A stretch of 5,132 bases of DNA, from positions 1 through 5,132 of the forward strand of contig JAQVGY010000065.1 in the NCBI GenBank assembly GCA_028696495.1, in the 5' to 3' direction. Shown here piece after piece: positions 1 through 5,132 of the stretch; positions within the stretch are counted from its first letter, which is position 1; each line of letters opens with the position of its first letter. Position numbers and translations under genes: made by a program. The notes under the pieces are model-generated. The model had not been told where the DNA came from. It was given only the letters and a program-made list of their open reading frames with translations, and did not search any database. The stretch is from Atribacterota bacterium. Lineage in GTDB: Bacteria; Atribacterota; Phoenicimicrobiia; Phoenicimicrobiales; Stramentimicrobiaceae.

Positions 1-15
1 GTGATATCCCTCCTT
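1..15 (-). promoter_or_regulatory. Shine-Dalgarno of an off-window gene under riboswitch control
   Basis: On the minus strand AAGGAGG (9-15) lies 13 nt past the T-tract of the riboswitch terminator and is followed by GATATCAC up to the window edge. A start codon at or just beyond position 0 would have ideal spacing. The coding sequence itself is not visible, so its product cannot be named. The arrangement shows that the riboswitch-terminator unit at 24-282 belongs to this unseen gene and not to the ATP-binding protein gene at 454-1209. Confidence 0.75.
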
Positions 16-23
16 CTTTTTTG

Positions 24-62
24 AAATAAAAAAAGCTGCCTCCTTTTTTAAGAAGGCAGCTT
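24..62 (-). terminator. Intrinsic terminator of the cobalamin riboswitch
   Basis: The transcript forms a 13-bp stem (arms 50-62 and 33-45) with an AAAA loop. Its base is AAGCUGCC/GGCAGCUU, one internal pair is a G-U wobble (positions 42 and 53), and seven U residues follow directly (28-34). It sits between the riboswitch aptamer and a Shine-Dalgarno sequence, the usual position for the off-state hairpin of a transcription-attenuating riboswitch. The 3' arm itself contains AAGGAGG, a copy of the real ribosome binding site downstream, which would be buried when the hairpin forms. I could not identify a convincing antiterminator partner by eye. Confidence 0.9.
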
Positions 63-97
63 AATAGGCTTTATAAAAAATATTTTTTTATGCTTTC

Positions 98-282
98 CCT
101 CTATGTCGGAGGTTTTTCCAAGCAGTCAATTATGGTAAGTCTTCTGGCTCCCAGCCCCATTTGACATTATCCTTCCCACCTGATGGGCAGTGAATAATGC
201 CGGGATTCTTGCTGGTTACAGATGCGACAACAGCAACGGTTTTACACCGTTTTCCTTTTTAATCATTTCTGAACCATAATTG
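98..282 (-). ncRNA. Cobalamin riboswitch (B12 aptamer)
   Basis: Read on the minus strand, this region carries the conserved cobalamin-aptamer blocks in order: GGAAAACGGTG (consensus GGGAA..GGTG), then CCGTTGCTGT, CTGTAACC, TCACTG, GGGAAGG, and the B12 box AGCCAGAAGACTTACC (134-149). P1 is a perfect 10-bp helix pairing 273-282 with 127-136. Just 3' of the aptamer, a small hairpin (stem 98-101/109-112) presents loop CGACATA, whose CGACA (104-108) complements TGTCG in the L5 region (225-229). This is the L5-L13 kissing loop by which bound cobalamin is sensed. A terminator at 24-62 follows, so the expected behaviour is repression of the gene left of the window when cobalamin is plentiful. The join between GGGAAGG and the B12 box is short, so the peripheral helices are reduced. 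I cannot decide between adenosyl- and other-cobalamin classes. Confidence 0.93.
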
Positions 283-329
283 CTATTTGTACAAAAACTC
301 TATTTAATTTTTAATGTTCTATTTTAATT

Positions 330-359
330 AATATAATATTTTGTTAACGGTTCTGTCAA
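330..359 (-). promoter_or_regulatory. Sigma-70-type promoter for the riboswitch transcript
   Basis: A perfect -35 TTGACA (354-359) is followed after 18 bp by TATATT (330-335), or after 17 bp by the overlapping TTATAT. Transcription would start near position 323, about 40 nt before the aptamer's P1 helix. This gives the riboswitch its own promoter and separates it from the transporter operon. The flanking 283-453 stretch is extremely AT-rich and holds no other gene. Only a weak all-AT inverted repeat (426-433/445-452) lies after the ATPase stop codon, without a T-tract, so no convincing terminator ends the transporter operon and readthrough into the riboswitch is possible. Confidence 0.7.
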
Positions 360-453
360 GTCAATATTTTTGTTAAAGTGATTTCAAAAAAATAGAAATG
401 CTAAAAAATGGATTATTAAATCTTATTTTAATACAAAAATATTTTATTAAAAG

Positions 454-1209
454 TTATACTAATACTACAATGGGAATACCGTTATAGTTATCAACATATG
501 CATCTACATTAAAGATTTCCTTAATATTTTGGGTGTTGATTATTCTGCTGTCTCCTTCTGAAAATATCTTTCCATCTTTTAACAAAATAAACTTATCAGA
601 AAATCTTAAAGTCAAATTTAAATCATGCATGACCACAATAGAGGAGATGTTTTGAGTCCTGGAAATGTTTCTGATAATTTTCATAACTTCCAGCTGGTTT
701 TTTAAGTCGAGATTGTTTGCCGGTTCATCCAATAAGAGGACCTGAGGCTTTTGAACCAGCGCCCTGGCAATGATTACTTTTTGTAATTCTCCACCACTTA
801 ATTCATTGCTATTGCGCAATGCGTATTTTTCTAATTTCATTAGTTTTAAAATATCACCGGTGATTTCTAAATCTGCTTTTGATGCTTCCCATTTAATATA
901 TGGCTTTCTACCCAGAAGGACTGTGTCAAAGACTGTCATATAATGATTGCCATTGGTGTTTTGAGGAACATAGGCTATTTTTTGGGCGACCTCTACTTCA
1001 TTTAACTGCCCTATATCAAATTTGTCGATTAATACAGTCCCTTTTTGTGGCTTTAGTATCCTGTTGATACATCTTAACAGGGTAGATTTTCCGGCTCCAT
1101 TAACACCCAGTACCGAAACAACTTCTCCTTTGTTGACAGTGAACTTTATATTTTTTAAGACTGTTTTGCCAGGATAAGAAAATTCAATTCCATCTACAGA
1201 AAGAATCAT
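454..1209 (-). CDS. FecE/BtuD-type ABC transporter ATP-binding protein
   Basis: This is the cytoplasmic ATPase that powers the importer encoded upstream. Numbering from the TTG at 1215 (253 aa), it shows Walker A GVNGAGKST (37-45), Q-loop Gln85, ABC signature LSGGE (139-143), Walker B VLLLDEP (159-165) followed by the D-loop NNLD (167-170), and switch His197 in VVMHDLN. All catalytic elements are intact and the length is normal for the FecE/BtuD/FhuC family (about 250-270 aa). Two starts are possible: TTG at 1215 or ATG at 1209. I favour the ATG, because GAGGGTGA (1216-1223) lies at better spacing from it, giving 251 aa. The gene is separated from the permease gene by 132 bp that contain a possible internal promoter, but follows it in the same direction. 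The family handles siderophores, haem, B12 and metal chelates, so the ATPase alone does not reveal the cargo. The nickel assignment rests on the operator upstream of the operon. Confidence 0.95.
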   Translation of the reverse strand: MILSVDGIEFSYPGKTVLKNIKFTVNKGEVVSVLGVNGAGKSTLLRCINRILKPQKGTVLIDKFDIGQLNEVEVAQKIAYVPQNTNGNHYMTVFDTVLLGRKPYIKWEASKADLEITGDILKLMKLEKYALRNSNELSGGELQKVIIARALVQKPQVLLLDEPANNLDLKNQLEVMKIIRNISRTQNISSIVVMHDLNLTLRFSDKFILLKDGKIFSEGDSRIINTQNIKEIFNVDAYVDNYNGIPIVVLV

Positions 1210-1258
1210 TGGCAATCACCCTCATTTTTCTTTTTAATTCTACATCTTTAATAGAATA

Positions 1259-1287
1259 AGTATATATTTTTCCAGAAAACAGGTCAG
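1259..1287 (-). promoter_or_regulatory. Possible internal promoter before the ATPase gene
   Basis: In the 132-bp gap between permease and ATPase genes, CTGACC (1282-1287) and TATACT (1259-1264) are separated by 17 bp, a fair match to a housekeeping promoter. The start point would fall near 1252, leaving a leader of roughly 40 nt before the ATPase. A small 6-bp inverted repeat (1237-1242/1252-1257) lies in that leader. In such AT-rich sequence a chance match is quite possible. The unusually wide gap for an ABC operon is the main support. Confidence 0.35.
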
Positions 1288-1347
1288 TTTAAAAAACTAC
1301 ACCAAAAATTTATCTATGACTTAAATATTTTACAAAAGTTACTTGTA

Positions 1348-2409
1348 TCACCTATACCTCTTGGTGAGTAAGTAAAGAAAGACTGGAGCACCCATAAAAG
1401 AGGTTAATATTCCCACTGGCAGAACAATAGGTGAAATAATAGTACGGGCAACAGTATCAGAAATGAGTAATAATAATGCTCCTGCCAGGGCAGAGATAGG
1501 GATTACAAAACGGTTATCTCCGCCAATCAGTATCCTCACCAGATGGGGGCAGATTAACCCCACAAAACCTATAATACCCAGAAAGGCGACATTGACTGAA
1601 ACGAGAAGAGAGGCAACCAGCATTCCCAATAATCTAACCTTTTCAGTATTTACTCCCAATGACCTGGCACTCTCCTCACCACTCTCTAAGGCATTGTAAT
1701 CCCAGCGATGGTAAATAAAATATCCAAAAGAAAAAACCATAAGGGTGGACATAATAGCAACTTCTGACCAATTCGGTCTTCCCAAATCTCCGAAAGTCCA
1801 GTAGACCATTGCTGCCAGTTGTAAATCATTGGCGAAATACTGCATAATCATAGTACCGGCGGTGAATAGGGAGCTCATAGCCACTCCGGTAAGTACAATA
1901 GCCTCCGGAGCAAAACTTTTTAATTTTGCCAATAAGAGAATAACAGACACAGCAATTAGAGAGCCCAGAAAAGCAAAGATAGTTACCAGATAAGGACTGT
2001 TTATAAATATCTTACCGCTGCTTTCTGCTCCGCCTATGCCAAATAGAATAATGGCAAAGGCAGCTCCAAACATTGCCCCATGGGATATTCCTATAGTATA
2101 GGGAGAAGCCAGTGGATTTCTCAATGTGCTTTGCATCACTGCTCCGGAAACTGATAGTGAAATACCGGCAATAAGAGCTGCTAATATTCTGGGAAGACGA
2201 ACATTCCAGATAATAAGTTCTGCCGAACCGGTACCTTTGCCTGTTAAACCTTGATAGATTTCGGATATTGTCAGTTTGTAGCCGCCAATAGTGAGAGAAA
2301 TAAGGCCAAATAGGAACAGAAAGATTAACAGTATTCCTCCTATCAGGATTTTCCTTTTATTCAGTTTAATATATTCCTGTATTAAATTTTCATCCACGGT
2401 TTTTTTCAA
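1348..2409 (-). CDS. FecCD-family ABC transporter permease
   Basis: This is the membrane channel subunit of a type II importer, 353 aa, the normal size for BtuC/FecD/FhuB-half proteins, with about ten hydrophobic segments expected to work as a homodimer. The first membrane segment is near residues 21-43. Family hallmarks are visible: RLPR (71-74) before the second helix, QSTLRNPLASP (93-103), the cytoplasmic ATPase-contacting stretch around LESGEESARSLGVN (241-254), GFVGLICPHLVR (281-292), and LPVGILTSFMGAPVFLYLL (330-348) at the C-terminus. The start is TTG at 2409, since an in-frame TAA lies directly upstream. GTG at 2397 is the only close alternative. No good Shine-Dalgarno sequence is seen. 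The stop codon of the binding-protein gene is 23 bp upstream, so translational coupling is likely. Substrate is not readable from the permease; nickel or a nickel chelate is inferred from the operator at 3556-3590. Confidence 0.95.
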   Translation of the reverse strand: MKKTVDENLIQEYIKLNKRKILIGGILLIFLFLFGLISLTIGGYKLTISEIYQGLTGKGTGSAELIIWNVRLPRILAALIAGISLSVSGAVMQSTLRNPLASPYTIGISHGAMFGAAFAIILFGIGGAESSGKIFINSPYLVTIFAFLGSLIAVSVILLLAKLKSFAPEAIVLTGVAMSSLFTAGTMIMQYFANDLQLAAMVYWTFGDLGRPNWSEVAIMSTLMVFSFGYFIYHRWDYNALESGEESARSLGVNTEKVRLLGMLVASLLVSVNVAFLGIIGFVGLICPHLVRILIGGDNRFVIPISALAGALLLLISDTVARTIISPIVLPVGILTSFMGAPVFLYLLTKRYR

Positions 2410-2432
2410 TTATTATTATTTTCAACCTGTTC

Positions 2433-3536
2433 TTATTCCTGTCTGAAGGCGTTAAATCTATCTTTTATGGCATAATAAGCCTTTTCGCCACCAACTCCAT
2501 AAAATTTACTGAATATCTCCACACCTTTCTTATCCAGGTCAATATCCTGAAATAGCTCAGGATATAATATTTTTCCAACATAATAGGCATCGACAATTGC
2601 ATTTTCTTTGTTATAGGAATACCAGCAAAAAGGCAAGATATAATAAACTCTATTTCCTTTAACCGCGTTAAGCTCCTTATAAGGAGAGCTTTTTAATTCG
2701 TTTTCTATGATAGAGGGAGAGACAGGGGATATAAAAATTGCCTCCGGGTCCCAGGCAATCAATGCCTCTTTATCTATATTAACACCAGAACTCATCTCAG
2801 ATAGCTCATGGGCAACATTTCGGACATTTGTCCAATTAAAGGGCGGCCACTGCGGGTCTGTTCCCGTGATTCCCTGGGAGCCAAAGAAAGCCCTTCCTGC
2901 AATATAAGCGGTCTTTATTTGTTCATCCGGAATACTGCTGGTTCTATTACCGATGTCATAGATGTAGCTCTCAATCATATCGATTAACTCCTCAGCTCTA
3001 ACTTCTCTGTCCAGAGCTTTGCCTATAACCCTGAGGGATTGATAAAACATCTCATCCTGTTTAGGAGTTCCAATAGCGTTGTAATATACGGTAATAACCG
3101 GTATCCTGGTCTTATTCTGTAAATCATCTACATTTCTAATATCACTTACCCCGTAAAATATAATATCAGGATTCAATTGTATAATCATTTCATGATTAAA
3201 TTCACTTCCACCCACTCCAACATTGACTACAGGCAGCTCATATAATTCGGGAAAGGCGAGCATATAAGATAGGTCTGAACCCTGTGGAGCTCCTTTTTCA
3301 TCTGTTTTAGCCTTCTCCCGATATTCAATTCCAACGATTTTGTCTGCCACATCAAAAGAGAGCACCTCTCTCAGCGAGCATCCCACAGCCAGAATTCGGT
3401 TTATTTCTCGTGGTACAGATACTTCCCGACCGAGAATATCAGTTATCTGTATTTCAGATGCCCAGCTGGAAATCATAAAGATACCGAGAAATAAAAAAAT
3501 CCAAAAAACAAGAAAGACCTTCTTTTTATCAAACAC
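2433..3536 (-). CDS. FecB/BtuF-type solute-binding protein, predicted nickel or nickel-chelate
   Basis: This 367-aa extracytoplasmic receptor delivers cargo to the FecCD permease encoded next. Residues 1-27 form a secretion signal: KKK, a long hydrophobic stretch, then SSWA-SE as a plausible signal peptidase I site. There is no cysteine here, so it is not a lipoprotein. The mature part has the two-lobe class III binding-protein layout: ITDILGREVSVP (31-42) at the start, LNPDIIF (121-127) closing the first lobe, a linking helix near 160-195, a second lobe with WDPEAIFI (262-269), and a C-terminal FCWYSYN (303-309) and YYVGKILYPELF (318-329) segment typical of COG0614 proteins from anaerobes. 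Possible metal-side residues include Cys53, His115, His243 and Cys304, but no ligand set is proven. The start is GTG at 3536 with AAGGAG (3543-3548) 6 nt upstream; the nearby ATG at 3541 is out of frame. It is first in the operon behind a NikR-like operator. Iron or corrinoid chelates remain alternatives. Confidence 0.93.
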   Translation of the reverse strand: MFDKKKVFLVFWIFLFLGIFMISSWASEIQITDILGREVSVPREINRILAVGCSLREVLSFDVADKIVGIEYREKAKTDEKGAPQGSDLSYMLAFPELYELPVVNVGVGGSEFNHEMIIQLNPDIIFYGVSDIRNVDDLQNKTRIPVITVYYNAIGTPKQDEMFYQSLRVIGKALDREVRAEELIDMIESYIYDIGNRTSSIPDEQIKTAYIAGRAFFGSQGITGTDPQWPPFNWTNVRNVAHELSEMSSGVNIDKEALIAWDPEAIFISPVSPSIIENELKSSPYKELNAVKGNRVYYILPFCWYSYNKENAIVDAYYVGKILYPELFQDIDLDKKGVEIFSKFYGVGGEKAYYAIKDRFNAFRQE

Positions 3537-3555
3537 GGCATACTCCTTTTTATAA

Positions 3556-3590
3556 ATTAGTGTTACGTATTTAATAATTGTAACACTAAT
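3556..3590 (-). promoter_or_regulatory. NikR-type operator (GTGTTAC-N13-GTAACAC)
   Basis: A perfect 11-bp inverted repeat, ATTAGTGTTAC (3556-3566) and GTAACACTAAT (3580-3590), is separated by 13 bp. Its inner heptamers match exactly, in sequence and spacing, the consensus GTGTTAC-N13/14-GTAACAC predicted by comparative genomics for the nickel repressor NikR outside enterobacteria. It lies 20 bp upstream of the solute-binding protein start and overlaps a candidate -10 box, so a bound repressor would block transcription. NikR itself is not encoded in the window. Sequence symmetry is directly seen; the regulator's identity is inferred from the consensus as I recall it. Confidence 0.8.
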
Positions 3591-3604
3591 ATAAAATAAA
3601 GCAA
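3577..3604 (-). promoter_or_regulatory. Candidate promoter of the ABC transporter operon
   Basis: TTGCTT (3599-3604) and TACAAT (3577-3582) are spaced 16 bp apart on the minus strand. The -10 box runs into the right-hand arm of the operator at 3580-3590, and the inferred start site near 3570 lies in the operator's spacer. This geometry suits repression by steric blocking. No clear terminator separates this promoter from the DUF362 gene upstream, so some readthrough is possible. Confidence 0.55.
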
Positions 3605-3692
3605 GAGATTAAGATATTTTAAAAAGAATAAATTAAAAAATTATTTAATAAAGTGAGGTTTCCTGGCAGGCAATGAAAATAGAAGATACAAA

Positions 3693-4844
3693 TCATTTGA
3701 ATATCAGTTTTGATAATTTTCCACGTTTGATTTCTACTGCCTGGTATGAGCATAATTCCTGACAGCAAAAGCAGCGAATACAACGGGAAAGATCAGCCTG
3801 TGGCCTATTATCAACCATTTCAATACATTTTGCAGGACAATTTCGGGCACATATACTACATCCAACACATTTATCATGTACAAAATAGGGATAGGGGCGT
3901 AATATCTTATAAAAAAAGTTATCCAGGCGGGTAGGCAATGGTATAGGAAGATGTCTGCTATGTGATGTTACAGGCACTTTAAAGGGGATTGGCTTAAAGT
4001 CTTCTCTGTCTATACCTTTAATATTAAGTTCCTGAATATTATCTGGTATCAGCCCTCTATCTATAGCCTTCTGTAAAGTAAATATCCGTTTAGGGTCAAT
4101 ACCAATGAGATAACAACAGGCTAAGTCAAGGGCATGGGGATTGGCTGAGGCAGCCAGGAGTCCAACCTTTTTTGGATCACCGGCAGATGGCCCGGCACCT
4201 TCCATTGCTATTACCGCATCCATAATATTCAATTGTGGTTTTACGAATTGAGCCACATCGACCAGCATATTGGAAAAATCTCTAATATCACTCAGCCGTA
4301 AATGATATTCAGCTTTCAGGAGGCCTGGGATAGTGCCAAACAGATTCTTTACCGCACCGGTATAGATGGTAAAACCATGTGTTTTTAGCTTTGCCAGCGA
4401 AATAACCACATCTGCTTCTTTAACCACCCTGGCTAAAGTAATGTGTTTTAAGATTTCTCCTTCCGGATTGGAGAAATCTTCCTGTTCAAAATTCCAGTTT
4501 AATTGTGCACCTGTTCTGACTGCAACATCTTCCATACCGGTTTCATGGTATATCCCCTTTAACCAGGGTTTGGTAAAAGGCCCGCCAGGACTATCGGCTA
4601 TGATAACCTGGGCACCAAGGGTATGAATTTGATTAACGATTGCCTCTACCAGGGCAGGGTGTGTGGTAACCGCCGCCTCCGGAGGTTTTTTCATGAGCAG
4701 GTTTACTTTTAATAATACTTTCTGCCCCGGCTGGATATATTGCTGCAAACCGCCCAATTCTTTAAACATCTCCTGGATGGCATAGTTAACATCCTCCTGT
4801 TGATATGTTTCACAAGGCACAAAAACAACTTTATTTTCTTTCAT
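3693..4844 (-). CDS. DUF362 protein with C-terminal 2[4Fe-4S] ferredoxin domain
   Basis: This 383-aa soluble protein has no signal peptide or membrane span. The DUF362 domain covers about residues 36-240: KVLLKVNLL (42-50), TTHPALVEAI, an IIADSPGG stretch, LAKLKTHGFTIYTGAVKNLFG and AMEGAGPSAGDP are all typical of the family. The C-terminus carries two complete cluster motifs, Cys326/329/332/336 (CxxCxxCxxxCP) and Cys355/358/361/365, with extra cysteines at 340 and 360. It should therefore bind two [4Fe-4S] clusters and pass electrons. The reaction is unknown; the family is widespread in anaerobes and usually annotated only by domain. ATG at 4844 is preceded by GAAGG (4850-4854) 5 nt upstream, and a TATAAT box lies at 4888-4893. 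The next gene is 156 bp away behind its own operator, so a shared function with the transporter is suggested only by proximity. Confidence 0.93.
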   Translation of the reverse strand: MKENKVVFVPCETYQQEDVNYAIQEMFKELGGLQQYIQPGQKVLLKVNLLMKKPPEAAVTTHPALVEAIVNQIHTLGAQVIIADSPGGPFTKPWLKGIYHETGMEDVAVRTGAQLNWNFEQEDFSNPEGEILKHITLARVVKEADVVISLAKLKTHGFTIYTGAVKNLFGTIPGLLKAEYHLRLSDIRDFSNMLVDVAQFVKPQLNIMDAVIAMEGAGPSAGDPKKVGLLAASANPHALDLACCYLIGIDPKRIFTLQKAIDRGLIPDNIQELNIKGIDREDFKPIPFKVPVTSHSRHLPIPLPTRLDNFFYKILRPYPYFVHDKCVGCSICARNCPAKCIEMVDNRPQADLSRCIRCFCCQELCSYQAVEIKRGKLSKLIFK

Positions 4845-4887
4845 GGTTACCTTCAGTCAAACTCCCTTTACTTTTTATAACCTGTTC

Positions 4888-4916
4888 ATTATAACAAAAT
4901 TCTATTAAAATAAATA
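4888..4916 (-). promoter_or_regulatory. Candidate promoter of the DUF362 gene
   Basis: A perfect -10 TATAAT (4888-4893) is preceded after 17 bp by a weak -35, TATTTA (4911-4916). Transcription would begin near 4881, leaving a leader of about 37 nt that includes the GAAGG ribosome binding site. The poor -35 could mean dependence on an activator or simply a mis-chosen hexamer in AT-rich DNA. Confidence 0.5.
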
Positions 4917-4981
4917 GTAATTGGTAAAAATTGATATTAAAAAACTATTTACTCTATATGCCGGCATTATTTAAATTAATT

Positions 4982-5043
4982 AATAAATCACACTCATTTG
5001 GGAATAATTTTAATAACCAGTTCCCAAATGAGTGTGATTTATT
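4982..5043. terminator. Perfect 23-bp inverted repeat, probable terminator
   Basis: Arms 4982-5004 and 5021-5043 are perfect reverse complements of 23 bp around a 16-nt loop. The core ACTCATTTGGGAA/TTCCCAAATGAGT is flanked by AT-rich ends that also pair. On either strand the stem is followed by a T-rich but interrupted stretch. With the DUF362 promoter immediately to its left, it would suit termination of a leftward gene from beyond the right edge. The arms are longer and more perfect than most intrinsic terminators, so a dispersed palindromic repeat or mobile-element remnant is an alternative. The rest of 4845-5132 holds the DUF362 promoter and no gene I can support. Confidence 0.5.
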
Positions 5044-5132
5044 CTTTTATAATAATGATAATGGCTTTTCAGTTGCCAATTTCCTTATTTTTACTGAGAC
5101 ATCATACATTGAGCAAGATTTCGGGCAAAAGC

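Noticed and set aside
426..452. Inverted repeat TTTTAATA/TATTAAAA just after the ATPase stop codon as an operon terminator
   Set aside because: The stem is only 8 A-T pairs with an 11-nt loop and no following T-tract, expected by chance in such AT-rich DNA.
454..3536. Reading the importer as a BtuFCD vitamin B12 system because a cobalamin riboswitch is adjacent
   Set aside because: The riboswitch is downstream of these genes, faces away from them and has its own promoter, terminator and ribosome binding site leading out of the window. The operon's own upstream site is the NikR-like palindrome.
1463..4626. Plus-strand open frames of 62-86 codons, for example 1463-1699, 2707-2907, 3340-3555, 3746-3934 and 4366-4626
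   Set aside because: All lie almost entirely opposite well-supported minus-strand genes and show no domain, ribosome binding site or composition arguing for translation. They are antisense shadows.
4958..4967. Ten-base palindrome ATGCCGGCAT upstream of the DUF362 promoter as an operator
   Set aside because: It is short, not repeated elsewhere in the window, and too far upstream of the -10 box to support a regulatory claim.
5047..5132. Possible C-terminal end of a leftward gene entering from the right edge
   Set aside because: Two minus-strand frames stay open from the edge (stops at 5091-5093 and 5047-5049), ending in MMSQ and LSLL. Both are too short to recognise, and nothing distinguishes either from chance.
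1..5132. CRISPR array, tRNA, rRNA or defence system
   Set aside because: No regularly spaced direct repeats, no tRNA cloverleaf or rRNA segments, and no defence-type genes were seen on either strand.

Overview
The window is AT-rich DNA, and every recognisable gene and RNA element in it reads leftwards (minus strand). Low GC, a cobalamin riboswitch that ends in an intrinsic terminator, strong Shine-Dalgarno sequences, TTG/GTG starts and a ferredoxin-type DUF362 protein suggest an anaerobic bacterium, either in or near the Bacillota (Clostridia or Halanaerobiales type) or in a similar AT-rich phylum such as Atribacterota. The solute-binding protein has a signal peptide with no lipobox cysteine, which fits a two-membrane cell somewhat better than a classical Gram-positive one. 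The taxonomic assignment is inference only.

In transcription order, from right to left. At 4982-5043 lies a perfect 23-bp inverted repeat with a 16-nt loop, probably the terminator of a gene beyond the right edge. A DUF362 protein with two C-terminal [4Fe-4S] motifs follows (3693-4844), with its own candidate promoter. Next is a short regulatory region (about 3543-3604) whose key feature is ATTAGTGTTAC-N13-GTAACACTAAT. Its core, GTGTTAC-N13-GTAACAC, matches the predicted NikR operator described for non-enterobacterial nickel regulons, and it overlaps a candidate -10 box. Downstream is a complete FecBCD/BtuFCD-type importer: solute-binding protein (2433-3536), FecCD permease (1348-2409) and ATPase (454-1209). 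There is a 132-bp gap with a possible internal promoter before the ATPase.

Left of the ATPase is a second, separate regulatory unit. It has a TTGACA promoter (330-359), a cobalamin riboswitch aptamer closed by a 10-bp P1 helix (127-282), an L13 hairpin whose loop can kiss L5 (98-112), an intrinsic terminator (24-62), and a strong Shine-Dalgarno sequence 8 nt from the window edge. The gene it controls starts just outside the window.

The main interpretation is that the siderophore-type importer is a nickel or nickel-chelate uptake system repressed by NikR, not an iron or B12 importer. It sits next to a B12-controlled gene, so nickel and cobalt/corrinoid supply appear to be managed side by side. 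No wholly unknown multi-gene system was seen. The least understood item is the DUF362 ferredoxin protein.
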